Assembly: GCA_019359745.1 (NCBI GenBank)
Contig: JAHHGT010000005.1
Span: forward strand, 62,001 to 126,000
Direction: 5' to 3'
Origin: Aphanothece saxicola GSE-SYN-MK-01-06B
GTDB lineage: Bacteria > Cyanobacteriota > Cyanobacteriia > PCC-6307 > Cyanobiaceae
DNA: 64,000 nt
A program made the translations under genes and the position numbers. Positions 1-8,756 of this stretch are shown piece by piece. Position 1 is the stretch's first letter. Each line of letters starts with the position of its first letter. The notes beneath the pieces are model-generated. The model saw nothing but the letters and a program-made list of their open reading frames with translations. It did no database searches and was not told the DNA's origin.

Positions 1-683
1 TGAGGCTGGTGCCGATGCCGGTGATCAGCTTGACCGTTTCGGTGGCCTGGATCACGCCGATGATCCCGGGGAGCACCCCCACCACACCGCCTTCGGCGCA
101 GGAGGGGACCATGCCCGGCGGCGGCGGTTCGGGGAAGAGATCCCGGTAGTTCGGGCCCCCCTCGAAGTTGAACACCGTGGCCTGGCCCTCGAAGCGGAAG
201 ATCGAGCCGTAGACATTCGGCTTGCCCAGCAGCACGCAGGCGTCGTTGACCAGGTAACGGGTGGGGAAGTTGTCGGTGCCGTCGCAGACGATGTCGTAGC
301 CGGCGATGATCTCAAGGGCGTTCTCGCTGCTGAGGGCCGTTTCGTAGAGATCCACCTGGCAGTGGGGATTGATCTCGTGGATCCGGGCTTTGGCCGACTC
401 GATCTTGGGCTTGCCCACCCAGCTGGTGCCATGGATCACCTGGCGCTGCAGGTTGCTGTGGTCCACCACGTCGAAATCGACGATGCCGAGCCGACCCACA
501 CCGGCGGCGGCCAGATAGAGCAGCAGGGGTGAACCAAGGCCGCCGGTGCCGACGCACAGCACCGAAGCCGCCTTGAGCCGCTTCTGCCCCTCCATGCCGA
601 CCTCCGGCAGGATCAGGTGGCGGGAGAAGCGCACCACCTCATCGGGGCTGAGCTGGACGGCGCTGGTGTCGGGAGGAAGCATG
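1..683 (-). CDS. moeB: Molybdopterin-synthase adenylyltransferase MoeB (ThiF/HesA family), 3' end outside window
   Basis: E1-like enzyme that adenylates the C-terminal glycine of the ubiquitin-like sulfur carrier MoaD (or ThiS) in molybdenum cofactor or thiamine synthesis; cytoplasmic. 227 residues are visible from the ATG at 681-683. The nucleotide loop GTGGLG lies at residues 45-50, followed by the ThiF signature D..DHSNLQRQ at about 71-81 and DGTDNFPTRY further on. The SCAEGGVVGVLPG segment is typical of cyanobacterial MoeB. The gene runs off the left edge, so the C-terminal part (often a rhodanese domain in this group) cannot be judged. It is followed upstream on the same strand by a JAMM protease that could act on the same sulfur carrier. 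Confidence 0.93.
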
Positions 684-704
684 GCGGTGGAGACCCACGA
701 CGCA

Positions 705-1154
705 CTAATCGTCCATTCTCCACGCCAACCGCCGGGGGCCGCCCTGCTCCGGCAACCACCAGCAGGCCAGGGAACGGAGCTCTCCCGCGGCGGGACCCCC
801 CTGCCCCAGGATCAGCATCAGGGTGGGCGCGAAGGCCAGGGAGCTGTCGAGGGCCGAGGGCACGGGCTCCGAGAGCGGATGGCTGTGGGCCGATCCCAGC
901 ACGCTCAGCCCCCGGGATCGGGCCCACTTCTGCGCCAGCAGCTGCTCACGCGGATCGAGGGCGAAGCGGCGGCGGCGTTCGGCGGCAGGCTCCCAGACGT
1001 TGAGGCAGGGCCAGACGCGCCGGACCCACCAGGGATCCCGGCCCCCGAGCAGCAGGGCACAGCCCTCCTCGGGGGCGGCCGCCAGCAACACGGCCTCAAG
1101 CAGCGTCAGCGCCTGCCGACCGATGCGCAGTTCCGCTGGCGTCTGTGGGTTCAC
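705..1154 (-). CDS. JAB/JAMM-type metalloprotease (Mov34/MPN family)
   Basis: 149-residue zinc-dependent isopeptidase-like protein. The complete JAMM signature is visible: Glu30, then His90-X-His92, Ser100 and Asp103 (HSHP-X6-S-X2-D spacing). Prokaryotic JAMM proteins trim or release ubiquitin-like sulfur carriers, and this gene ends 21 bp before the moeB start on the same strand, so the two probably form one transcription unit for sulfur-carrier handling. The ATG at 1154 faces the divergent CAAD gene across 43 bp, which must hold both promoters. The family call is firm; the substrate is inferred from context. Confidence 0.88.
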   Translation of the reverse strand: MNPQTPAELRIGRQALTLLEAVLLAAAPEEGCALLLGGRDPWWVRRVWPCLNVWEPAAERRRRFALDPREQLLAQKWARSRGLSVLGSAHSHPLSEPVPSALDSSLAFAPTLMLILGQGGPAAGELRSLACWWLPEQGGPRRLAWRMDD

Positions 1155-1197
1155 ACCGGTACGTTATGCATCATTCCGTCAGGAGACCTCTCCTTCC

Positions 1198-1569
1198 ATG
1201 ATCGACAGCACGACCGAGGTGAAGGAGACCACGCAGGACGACGCCACCACCAGCGCCGCAGAGGTGGATTTCACCGAGCGCTACAGCGAAGTGATTGGCA
1301 AGGTCAACGAAACCCTCGACAAGGTGGACTGGAGCCAGGTGGGCCGCATCGGCAAGGCCTCCGGTGTGCTGCTGGCCGTGATCGTGGCCCAGATCCTGAT
1401 CAAGGGCGTGCTCGACACCATCAACCTGCTGCCGATCGTGCCGGGCCTGCTGGAACTGCTGGGACTGGTGGTGGTGGGCAACTGGAGCTGGAACAACCTC
1501 ACCACGGGTGAAAAGCGCTCGGCCGTGATGGCCAAGCTCCAGACCCTGCGCAAGGAATACCTGAGCTGA
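1198..1569 (+). CDS. CAAD-domain (CURT1-like) thylakoid membrane protein
   Basis: 123 residues. An acidic, Thr-rich N-terminus is followed by an amphipathic helix (about 28-48), two hydrophobic segments (about 55-71 and 78-95) and a basic C-terminal helix. This is the layout of the CAAD domain (cyanobacterial aminoacyl-tRNA synthetase appended domain), related to the CURT1 proteins that bend thylakoid membranes. The ATG at 1198 is preceded by AGGAGA at 1181-1186. A longer open frame continues upstream, but it overlaps the JAMM gene and has shadow-like composition, so I reject it. A free-standing CAAD protein is expected in picocyanobacteria. Confidence 0.85.
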   Translation: MIDSTTEVKETTQDDATTSAAEVDFTERYSEVIGKVNETLDKVDWSQVGRIGKASGVLLAVIVAQILIKGVLDTINLLPIVPGLLELLGLVVVGNWSWNNLTTGEKRSAVMAKLQTLRKEYLS

Positions 1570-1578
1570 GCCGACGCT

Positions 1579-2523
1579 TCATCTTCCCTTCTCCTGGGCC
1601 GTTCCACGGCTCAGGAGATTATCAATGCGTGCCTGGCACTGGCCCAGGTAGGAGCCGCCGAAAAGGTTGGCGTGGTTGAGAAGGTGATAGAGGTTGTAAA
1701 GGTCGCAGCGGAAGCGGTGGCCGGCCGGTAGGGGCCAGGTCTCGGCGTAGCCCGAAAAGAACGCCTCGGGAAAGCCACCGAACAGTCCTGCCATGGCAAG
1801 GTCCACCTCCCGGTCGCCCCGGTAAACGGCCGGATCGAAGAGTGCTCCCTGGCCGCCGGCACTGATGGCGGCGTTGCCGCTCCAGAGATCGCCGTGGACC
1901 AGGCAGGGATCGGGCTGGTGATCCGCCAGCCAGTCGCCGGCGCGCTCCAACAGGCCCTGGGCCTGCCTCAGGGGGGTGCCATGGCGGGCCAGGTGCTCCA
2001 GCTGGGGGACCAGACGCCGCTCCACGAAGAAGCGTCCCCAGTCGTTGTCCCAGCCGTTGCCCTGGGGGAAGGCCCCGATGACGTTGTCGCGGGGCCAGCC
2101 GAAGGACAAGCCGCCCCGATCTTCCGCCGCGCAGCGGCGGGTGAGGCTGCGCCGGTGCAGACCCGCCAGTGCGGCCCCCAGGCGGCGCCACGGCGGCTCC
2201 ATGGCCGCAGATCGGCGGCTCTCCAGGTCGAGCCAGGGGAGCACCAGAACGGCCCATGGTCCCGCCAGGCCGCAGGCCTGGGGGACAGGCACCAGAACCC
2301 CACAGTCTCCCGCCGCCGCCGCCAGGGCCTGCAGGCCATCGGCTTCCGCTTCCAGCAGGGGCAGGGAGGAGGCCCCATTGGTTTTGGCGAACAGCCGACT
2401 GCCGTCCGCCAGTTCCAGACACCAGGCGCTGTGGATGCAGCCACCACCCACCGGACGGCAGCTCAGCGCCTCAACGCCGAGCCGGTCGGCCAACCAGGGA
2501 ATGAGGGAATCGGGGTGGGACAT
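1579..2523 (-). CDS. Fructosamine kinase family protein
   Basis: 314-residue ATP-dependent kinase of the fructosamine-3-kinase/aminoglycoside phosphotransferase fold. It likely phosphorylates sugar adducts on protein amines so that they decompose (deglycation). Lys47 in the FAKTNG strand, the catalytic loop HGDLWSGN at 210-217 and the metal-binding DPAVYRGDREVDLAM segment at 230-244 are all present. Length is normal (about 290-310). The gene converges with the CAAD gene, whose stop lies 10 bp away. Upstream of its start (2524-2670) are two adjacent hairpin-forming palindromes. Confidence 0.9.
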   Translation of the reverse strand: MSHPDSLIPWLADRLGVEALSCRPVGGGCIHSAWCLELADGSRLFAKTNGASSLPLLEAEADGLQALAAAAGDCGVLVPVPQACGLAGPWAVLVLPWLDLESRRSAAMEPPWRRLGAALAGLHRRSLTRRCAAEDRGGLSFGWPRDNVIGAFPQGNGWDNDWGRFFVERRLVPQLEHLARHGTPLRQAQGLLERAGDWLADHQPDPCLVHGDLWSGNAAISAGGQGALFDPAVYRGDREVDLAMAGLFGGFPEAFFSGYAETWPLPAGHRFRCDLYNLYHLLNHANLFGGSYLGQCQARIDNLLSRGTAQEKGR

Positions 2524-2568
2524 ACAGGGCTGGAAGAGGTGCCATCAGGCTGGCGGACAAGGCCTGTG

Positions 2569-2606
2569 ATGCAGCGTATTCGCTGCATATTCAAGTCAGT
2601 GAATAT
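2569..2606. repeat. Two abutting palindromes in a divergent intergenic region
   Basis: ATGCAGCG-TATT-CGCTGCAT (2569-2588) is a perfect 8-bp stem. It is immediately followed by ATATTCA-AGTCAG-TGAATAT (2587-2606), a perfect 7-bp stem that shares two bases with the first, so the hairpins are mutually exclusive. The pair sits between the divergent fructosamine kinase and the membrane-protein gene starting near 2671. It could be an operator or an attenuator-like structure; only a short T run (2606-2609) follows. Confidence 0.5.
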
Positions 2607-2670
2607 TTTGGGGCCATGAAGACAGTTCACGCACAAGATCAGAGAGGTCGAACATACTGGGAAGAGTTGG

Positions 2671-3522
2671 TTGCGACGATTCCGAACGATGTCTCAAGCT
2701 CGTATGTCCCGGGATTCCATGAGTCGCAGCGAATGGAGAAGTCATGAATTCGCTCTGGTACTCCATTGGGCCGGAGTAGCTCTCTTGGCCTATTTTCTTG
2801 TCGATCTTGCCTTTCAGGCCTGGCCTGTTGCCCTTCTCAAGCCGGCGTGGCTGGATCAGATGAGCGGCTTCCTGGTGGGGCGCAGCGCCACGCCACTGAT
2901 TGGAGCGCTGCTCATCGCAGCGGCCTCCGAAATGGATCACAGGTCAACGGTCTTGGCCCAACGATCTGCACTCCTGCGACGATTGGCCACATGGGTCGCC
3001 ATCGGTTATCTGTTATTGATCCCGGTACAGATCTATGCCGGAGTGAAACTGCTGCGCGAGCAACAACAGATCGCAACCCAACAGCTCTCCCAGGCCCGGC
3101 GGGCCATGGAGGCGATTCAGGCCTCCACCACGGTTGCTCAATTGCGACAAGCCTACGAAGGTATCCCTGGCAACAAGGCACCGCTGCCAGAGCCACTGCC
3201 CGTACCACTGGACACCGTGAAAGGTCGCCTGCTGGAAGCCATGGATGCGAGGAGCAAGAAAGCCCAATACGACTTTGACCAGCAAATGTCCACGCTCTGG
3301 CAACGATCGCTGGGATTGCTCTTTGGCAATGTCCTGAGAATGCTGATCCTCTTTGTAGGCTTTGCGGCCCTTGGCCGGCCTTCACCGGGTCAACCCACTC
3401 TGCTGACGCAGATGATGAACAGGCCGTTCAGACTCCATGGCATGGCTGGCGGGTTCAGACAAAACGATAGGAATGCCGTGGTCCCTGATGGGTGGATCGA
3501 AGACGATCAAAGGATTCATTGA
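2671..3522 (+). CDS. Cyanobacterial membrane protein, possibly HpsJ-like
   Basis: Up to 283 residues. Hydrophobic segments near residues 29-48, 72-88, 108-125 and 212-230 are separated by a Gln/Ala-rich probable coiled coil (about 125-165). The layout resembles HpsJ family proteins, which some cyanobacteria use in exopolysaccharide and motility functions; that is a tentative match from overall pattern. Start choice is uncertain: TTG 2671 has GGAAGAG just upstream, while ATG codons lie in frame at 2689, 2704 and 2719. The C-terminal about 45 residues are polar. Confidence 0.6.
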   Translation: MRRFRTMSQARMSRDSMSRSEWRSHEFALVLHWAGVALLAYFLVDLAFQAWPVALLKPAWLDQMSGFLVGRSATPLIGALLIAAASEMDHRSTVLAQRSALLRRLATWVAIGYLLLIPVQIYAGVKLLREQQQIATQQLSQARRAMEAIQASTTVAQLRQAYEGIPGNKAPLPEPLPVPLDTVKGRLLEAMDARSKKAQYDFDQQMSTLWQRSLGLLFGNVLRMLILFVGFAALGRPSPGQPTLLTQMMNRPFRLHGMAGGFRQNDRNAVVPDGWIEDDQRIH

Positions 3523-3791
3523 CGATCCACGACGACCCCTCCCATGAAGCTGCTCTTGGCTTCGGATCTCATCCTTCAACAACAGCCTCATAGCCAAGTC
3601 AGCATGGCTCCAGCACTTGCGGGTTGATGCACAATCGAGGCCCGCTGACATGGGAGTGAGATGGCCAGAGGGGCGAGGACGCCCGCGCGGCCCATGCCTA
3701 CACCCGCCGCGAGACGAAACGCAGCGTGGCGGTACCGGTGCGGCTGATGCACGCAAAAGAGCCAGAAACGCATCGCTCCCTGAGCGGTGAC
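3523..3791. other. Intergenic region, no gene recognised
   Basis: About 270 bases between convergent genes. Short open frames exist on both strands, but none has a convincing start, ribosome-binding site or protein-like composition. The only structured element is the terminator at its right end, which serves the minus-strand PEP-CTERM gene. Confidence 0.6.
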
Positions 3792-3820
3792 AAAAAAAAT
3801 CCCCGCCAGATCGGCAGGGA
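3792..3820 (-). terminator. Rho-independent terminator of the PEP-CTERM gene
   Basis: Read on the minus strand, TCCCTGCC-GATCT-GGCGGGGA forms an 8-bp stem with one G-U pair and is followed directly by eight T residues. It lies 26 bp after the stop of the 3846-4568 gene, the right place and orientation to end its transcript. Confidence 0.85.
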
Positions 3821-3845
3821 TCAAACGTCTTGGAGGGAGCGGAAC

Positions 3846-4568
3846 TCAGGGCATGGCGACTGGCTTCTGGATCCGTGCTCTCAACTTGCGACTGACGCCA
3901 AAGGCGGCAGCAGCTCCGAGAATGGGCAGGGGACCAGGAACGGAGTCCGGAGGTGCTTGGCCAGGGACCTGGAGAAAGTTATTTTTGACGATTTGAACGT
4001 TCCCTTCAGAAGCTATCCAGGTATCAGAGATCGAGAGTTTCTTGACATTGAGCGAAGGGAAGACGAAGACCGGCTCATGACCTTCCTGGGTGGTGACGAG
4101 CTGAGCAACTCCACCTGACCATGAAATATCCTTGACGGCACTGTAGACAGAGTCTGTCGTGCCATCCGCTGTCAACTGCACACTCTGGAAAACGTTTTGG
4201 CCAAGGACGATTTCGATGTCATAGCCGATACCTCCTTCCAATGAGCCCAAGAGAGCATTACCAATGAAACTGTACTCAACATTATTGGTGAGCTCAGCAA
4301 AGGAAATCAACACGTCTGGGCTATTGGCAACATCGCCCGAGCAACTGAGATTGGTGATCTTTGTGTTGCCGACTGTCAGATCAGCCAGAGCCTGGCAGGT
4401 GGTGAATGAAGCGGCACGGGCCGACCCTGCAAGACCAAGAACCGTAAAGGCCACTCCAAGGCATACCGTGGCAGAGCCAATGCGGCGCTTAGCTGCATCG
4501 ACGCTGCGGATTGTCGGAAGATTTAGGGTCATGTCAGATTTGGCGGACGTTGGGGCAATTGACTCCAT
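3846..4568 (-). CDS. Exported PEP-CTERM-type surface protein
   Basis: 240 residues. The N-terminal hydrophobic stretch at about 33-50 ends in GSARAAS, a good signal peptidase I site. The C-terminus shows the cyanobacterial PEP-CTERM variant VPGPLPILGAAAAFG (210-224) followed by a basic tail (RKLRARIQK). Such tails direct sorting and cleavage by an exosortase, linking the protein to the cell surface or extracellular matrix. The middle is Thr/Asn/Ser-rich with no recognised enzyme domain. An internal Met at residue 13 is an alternative start. The GC content is lower than in neighbouring genes. No exosortase gene is visible in the window. Confidence 0.82.
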   Translation of the reverse strand: MESIAPTSAKSDMTLNLPTIRSVDAAKRRIGSATVCLGVAFTVLGLAGSARAASFTTCQALADLTVGNTKITNLSCSGDVANSPDVLISFAELTNNVEYSFIGNALLGSLEGGIGYDIEIVLGQNVFQSVQLTADGTTDSVYSAVKDISWSGGVAQLVTTQEGHEPVFVFPSLNVKKLSISDTWIASEGNVQIVKNNFLQVPGQAPPDSVPGPLPILGAAAAFGVSRKLRARIQKPVAMP

Positions 4569-5019
4569 AAGTCTATAGCTGAAATCACGCTATCTCAAAT
4601 CAATCCCAGAACCCTCACCATCCCACAGGAGCTGCCTGTCATGTCGTCGTCCAGCCTCCTATCTCCACAGGAACGACCGCATTCCAAATCTGGAGGAAAT
4701 CCGGATCGACTGTGGTGCAAGGGATCACCGGAAAAGGAACGTTTAAGTTCCCCATGCTGAGGAAGCCGCAGACAGGAGCATTTTGCCGCTGCTGATCTGC
4801 CACATCTGGAGAAGGGTGCATGACATTCAGAGTCACACCCATGAACCGCCACGCATGTGCTGCGGCGACGCATCTGAATGGCATCAACGTCCTTTGACTC
4901 CTCCACCGGCCGGCGCGTCTCTGCTGCATCTATCCCCCCTCACGCGTTCCGCGGCACAGCCGTCCCCCACAGCATCGATCGGCGGACTGCCAACATCAGG
5001 CTGATGCAGACGTGCAGCG
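4569..5019. other. Intergenic region, 450 bases
   Basis: Two overlapping minus-strand open frames (4595-4906 and 4639-4929) have no ribosome-binding site or recognisable motif. The second contains a somewhat protein-like C-terminal half (residues rich in Pro/Val with spaced Cys), which might be a relic of a gene. I do not call either as a gene. The promoter of the upstream PEP-CTERM gene and the leader of crtD must lie here. Confidence 0.5.
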
Positions 5020-6582
5020 TTGAACCCCAGCAACAGGCCCAGAACGGATGTCGTGGTGGTGGGCGCCGGCATCGCCGGCCTGACGGCGGCGGCGCTGCTG
5101 GCGAAGCAGGGGCTCCAGGTGCAGCTGCTCGAAGCCCACCGCCAGAGCGGCGGTTGTGCCGGCACCTTCCGGCGCGGGCCCTATGTGTTCGATGTGGGGG
5201 CCACCCAGGTGGCGGGGCTGGAGGACGGTGCTGCTGGCCACCCCGCCGGCATCCACGCGCGGCTGTTCCGCCATCTGGGGGTGGCACCTCCGGCGGCGAT
5301 ACCACTCGATCCCGGCTGTGTGGTCGATCTGGCCGATGGCCTTGAACCGGTGTCGATCTGGCGCGACCCGGAGCGCTGGCGCCAGGAGCGGCTGAAGCAG
5401 TTCCCCGGCAGTTCTCGCTTCTGGGCCCTGTGCGATGCCATGCACCGGGCCAACTGGGCTTTCGCCTCCCAGGATCCGGTCCTGCCGCCCCGCACCTGGT
5501 GGGATCTGGGCCAACTGCTGGGGGCGGTGGGGCCAGGGACGCTGGCCAGCGGCGTGCTCACCTTCGCCACGGTGGCCGACCTGCTGCGGATCACAGGCTG
5601 CGACGCCGACGGCCGGCTGCGGCGTTTCCTGGATCTGCAGCTGAAGCTCTATTCCCAGGAGCCCGCCGATCGCACGGCCGCGCTGTACGGAGCCACGGTG
5701 CTGGCGATGGTGCAGGAGCCGCTGGGCCTCTGGCACCTTGAGGGCTCGATGCAGTCCCTCAGCGACAGCCTTGAGCAGGCCCTGGCGCAACAGGGCGGTC
5801 GGCTGCGGCTGCGGCATCGCGTCGAACGGCTGCGGCCGCCCGTGCAACCGAACGAGCGCTGGCAGATCACGGGCCGGCGACGGCCGGCACGCCCCGGCGA
5901 TTCCCGTCTGCCGGAGTCCGATTTCAGCCTGGAGGCCACTGAGGTGGTGGTCACGCTGCCCCCCCAGGCCTTGCCGGCCCTGCTGGGGGACGCCCTGCCT
6001 GCCGGCTACCGCCGTCGGCTCGAGAACCTGCACGAACCCAGCGGCGCCCTGGTGTTCTATGGGGCCGTCGAGCGGGACCGGCTGCCGCCGGGTTGCCCCA
6101 GCCATCTGCAGCTGGCCTCTACTGAGCCGGGCTCCCTGTTCGTCTCGGTGAGCCAGGAGGGGGACGGCCGGGCCCCCGCCGGCCGGGCCACGGTGATCGC
6201 CAGCGTGTTCACCCCGGCCCGACCCTGGTTCGGCGTGGAGGAGGCCGACTATCAGGCCCGCAAGCAACGGGCGATGGCCGCGATTCAGAGGGGTCTGGAA
6301 CAGCTGCTGGGGGTGGGACCTGCCGACTGGCTCCACCGGGAACTGGCCACCCCCCGGGGTTTTGCCGGCTGGACCGGCAGGCCCATGGGCTACGTGGGGG
6401 GGCTGGGCCAGCACCCCAGCCGCTTCGGGCCCTTCGGCCTGGCCAGCCGCTCCCCCCTGGCGGGCCTGTGGCTCTGCGGCGATGCCATCCACCCCGGCGA
6501 GGGCACCGCCGGGGTGAGCCTTTCGGCCCTGATGGCCTGCCGCCAGTTGCTGGCCCGGAGGGGGGTGGACCTGCGGCCCTGA
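5020..6582 (+). CDS. crtD: C-3',4' desaturase CrtD-like carotenoid FAD oxidoreductase
   Basis: 520-residue FAD/NAD(P)-binding amine-oxidase-fold protein. The dinucleotide motif [12 protein letters not shown] is at about residues 14-24, followed by the expected Glu at the end of strand 2 and the SGGCAGTF segment. The C-terminal FAD motif [17 protein letters not shown] sits near 485-501. This is the layout of the cyanobacterial CrtD/CrtO/CrtH group. CrtD introduces the 3',4' double bond during myxoxanthophyll synthesis; assignment to CrtD rather than carotene isomerase rests on length and residue pattern. TTG 5020 is the first possible start and lacks a clear Shine-Dalgarno. Confidence 0.8.
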   Translation: MNPSNRPRTDVVVVGAGIAGLTAAALLAKQGLQVQLLEAHRQSGGCAGTFRRGPYVFDVGATQVAGLEDGAAGHPAGIHARLFRHLGVAPPAAIPLDPGCVVDLADGLEPVSIWRDPERWRQERLKQFPGSSRFWALCDAMHRANWAFASQDPVLPPRTWWDLGQLLGAVGPGTLASGVLTFATVADLLRITGCDADGRLRRFLDLQLKLYSQEPADRTAALYGATVLAMVQEPLGLWHLEGSMQSLSDSLEQALAQQGGRLRLRHRVERLRPPVQPNERWQITGRRRPARPGDSRLPESDFSLEATEVVVTLPPQALPALLGDALPAGYRRRLENLHEPSGALVFYGAVERDRLPPGCPSHLQLASTEPGSLFVSVSQEGDGRAPAGRATVIASVFTPARPWFGVEEADYQARKQRAMAAIQRGLEQLLGVGPADWLHRELATPRGFAGWTGRPMGYVGGLGQHPSRFGPFGLASRSPLAGLWLCGDAIHPGEGTAGVSLSALMACRQLLARRGVDLRP

Positions 6583-6598
6583 ACCCCCGGGCACTGAC

Positions 6599-7534
6599 TC
6601 AGTTGACGCTGACGCGCACCACCCGGCCACCGAGACGCTGCACCCGCTGCAGGGCCTCGTTCATGCGGCTGTAGGGCACCCGCATCACGTAGGCACCGCT
6701 GCGCACCACGGCGTTCTTCACCAGCCCGGTGGCGGTGATGGTGGCCACCCGGCCACTGGGGGAGCTGGTACCGCGCACCCCGGCCGACACCACCAGAGCC
6801 TCCTCGCGGTGGCCGCGGGAGGGATCGGTGGGCTGGCCGTTGCGGGACACCGGACCATCCACGCTGGCGCCCCCCTGGCCCAGGTTGGCCTGGAAGAAGG
6901 ATTCGCCACTGAAACGGGGCCGGTTGACCGACACCGTCACAGCCCGATCCTGGTGCAGAGCCCTGCCGAGCTTGAAGCGGGTGCCGGCGCTGTCACCCTT
7001 GACCGAAGCGGCAGCGCCACCGGCCAGCTGCATCAGCCAGGAGAACTGCTGACCCTGGTGGCCGGCGGAATAGTCCCAACCGTGGAGATAGGGCACCACA
7101 TCGGAACCGAAGCGCTCCTGATACTCGGGACTGTCGATGTAGGAATCGATCTCGGCGTCGTAGCCGTGCTCCTGCAGGATCGTGAAGTGGTGCAGCATCT
7201 CGGCCTTGTTGTGGGGAGCCCGGCCAAGGAGATGCTTGTGGTTGAGCTCGATGAAGCGGTAAGGATTGCAGGATTCAAAGAAGCGGGCGCGATAGAGCCC
7301 GCTTCTGGCCAGCGTGCGCACGAATTCCTGCACGGTGAGGTAACCGTTTCGGAACAGGGATTCAGCGCCGACAAGGCGCTCGTTCTGCATCACATACTGC
7401 TGACCCAGCACCTGCTGATAGACCAGCCGGATGATGCCATCACGATCCTGCGGCGACGCCTTCGACCAGTTCTCCTTGTTGCGATCATCCGCGAAACGCT
7501 CGATGCCAAGGGAAGGGGCTTGGACCAGGGCCAT
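6599..7534 (-). CDS. Phycobilisome rod linker polypeptide with C-terminal CpcD-like domain
   Basis: 311 residues. The N-terminal PBS_linker_poly domain (about 28-155) carries hallmark stretches such as YQQVLGQQYVM, ELNHKHLLGRAP and AEIDSYIDSPEY. The C-terminal CpcD-like domain (about 258-311) reads from SGRVATITATG to the end. Linkers of this two-domain type stack phycocyanin or phycoerythrin hexamers into rods. I chose the ATG at 7534 (MALVQAP) over an upstream in-frame codon that would add only five unlikely residues. The gene stands alone, away from any phycobiliprotein operon in this window, and converges with crtD. I cannot tell whether it serves phycocyanin or phycoerythrin. Confidence 0.9.
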   Translation of the reverse strand: MALVQAPSLGIERFADDRNKENWSKASPQDRDGIIRLVYQQVLGQQYVMQNERLVGAESLFRNGYLTVQEFVRTLARSGLYRARFFESCNPYRFIELNHKHLLGRAPHNKAEMLHHFTILQEHGYDAEIDSYIDSPEYQERFGSDVVPYLHGWDYSAGHQGQQFSWLMQLAGGAAASVKGDSAGTRFKLGRALHQDRAVTVSVNRPRFSGESFFQANLGQGGASVDGPVSRNGQPTDPSRGHREEALVVSAGVRGTSSPSGRVATITATGLVKNAVVRSGAYVMRVPYSRMNEALQRVQRLGGRVVRVSVN

Positions 7535-7781
7535 GGGAAAACAACACAAAGGGCAGAGAGAAGAGCATCGCCATGGGCATGGAGGTGGCGGCTTCTGGCA
7601 GGAACCCGTGCAGGTGCAAGATCAAATGGGGTCCCAGGAAGGCCTTGCCGGCCGACGATGTCAAGGAGCGATTCTTACCGGATTCAGAGGGGGGAATCGA
7701 GGATCGTTACAGCGCTAAGTCCCCCGCGAAAGATCCATACATTCCTTCACCACGAAGGATTGAGAAAAGACAAGAAACGAC
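7535..7781. other. Leader region of the rod linker gene
   Basis: About 250 bases upstream of the linker on the minus strand and downstream of the gene at 7782. It contains a small hairpin CCTTC-ACCAC-GAAGG near 7745 that could end the upstream transcript, but no T run supports a strong terminator. A TTGACA-like hexamer occurs on the minus strand near 7660 without a convincing -10. Regulation by light or nutrients cannot be read from it. Confidence 0.35.
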
Positions 7782-8078
7782 TCAGGACGCCAGTCGGCCT
7801 TGGTCCTCAACGAGGCGATTGCGCTGGCGCAGGGGGCGCTGACCGCCTGCACGGGCCTGGGTGGTGGGGGCAATGGTGGGGAGTTGGAGCGAGGTCACGG
7901 GACTCGCCGCGTCCTGGCAGAGGCTTTCCCAGACAACCTCCAGCGTGGCCAGCTCGTCGGTAGGGGACCAGCCCAGCTCCGTGGATCGACTCTCGGCAGC
8001 CAGGGGTTCGGCACCATGGGGCGACAGATCGGGACGCCTGGGCTGCGACTGGCGGCCAGGCTGCGGGAGATCAATCAC
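7782..8078 (-). CDS. Small hypothetical protein
   Basis: 98 residues, Pro/Arg/Gln-rich at both ends, with a helical central segment (TDELATLEVVWESLC). No domain recognised. It is kept because the central part is protein-like and the frame is clean from an ATG; composition of the ends is less convincing. It lies upstream of the rod linker on the same strand. Confidence 0.4.
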   Translation of the reverse strand: MIDLPQPGRQSQPRRPDLSPHGAEPLAAESRSTELGWSPTDELATLEVVWESLCQDAASPVTSLQLPTIAPTTQARAGGQRPLRQRNRLVEDQGRLAS

Positions 8079-8388
8079 GTCGTCAGCCCTCAGCGACCTG
8101 GATGCGTTTTACGGCATCTGGCCACCCCGTCCAGGGGCGGGGCAACAGATGCTGACGAAAGACATTATGAAGATGGTGCCGGACTGGACATATGGAAGGC
8201 TGGATGAAGCCAAAAGTCTGTCTGACAACGCGGCCAGAGCAGGGTGAGGCTCCAGCGCCTTCGGGACGCCACAGGAGGGTTTGGCATCGACAGCGCGCTG
8301 ACATCTGGCGCCGCATCCCAACGATTGGACCCGATGGACATCGCGGGCTCTGTGAGACGCCAGGCGTCCATTGACACCCTGGGGGTCC
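8079..8388. other. Intergenic region, no gene recognised
   Basis: About 310 bases between two small minus-strand genes. Open frames on both strands look like chance or shadow frames (Arg, Ser and Trp-rich, no start signals). I see no strong palindrome or terminator. Confidence 0.45.
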
Positions 8389-8670
8389 CTACTCGTCGCT
8401 GGGCAGCAGCACCAGGGTGTGCAGCCGGTCGGTGCCGAGGTCATGGGTGAGGATCCACACCTGCAGGCCCTGGCCGAGGTCAAAGACGCTGCGCAGCGAA
8501 CCCTGCTGGCGGTAGGCGGCGATGGTGTTGTCGCGGGCATCGCGAGCATCCACCACGCCCCAGTCGCCGCGGCGGTGGCGGGCCACCAGACGCTGCAGCG
8601 TTTCACGATCCACCCACTCGCGAACCTCGGGACTCACGTCCACCGGGCCGATGGCGAGGCGGGCTGCCAT
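8389..8670 (-). CDS. Small accessory protein of the plasmid-related GDWG...LLP type
   Basis: 93 residues from ATG 8670. The pattern GDWG-X-VDARDARDN, then VWILTH and the C-terminal TLVLLPSDE, matches a widespread family of short proteins often carried on plasmids and mobile islands and sometimes mislabelled as restriction-modification related. Biochemical function is unknown. It is divergent from msrA, with about 85 bp between the starts. The family match is from memory of its shape and not from a search. Confidence 0.65.
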   Translation of the reverse strand: MAARLAIGPVDVSPEVREWVDRETLQRLVARHRRGDWGVVDARDARDNTIAAYRQQGSLRSVFDLGQGLQVWILTHDLGTDRLHTLVLLPSDE

Positions 8671-8756
8671 GGGGGGTTCCTTCTCTGTGGTCGACCTTAC
8701 GGGACATCCACTCGGTGGCCTGGCCGGTAGTTCAACCATCCCCCGCGTTTCCACCG

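Noticed and set aside
4996..6630. 544-codon open frame antisense to crtD
   Set aside because: No motif and shadow composition; crtD has intact FAD-binding motifs on the other strand.
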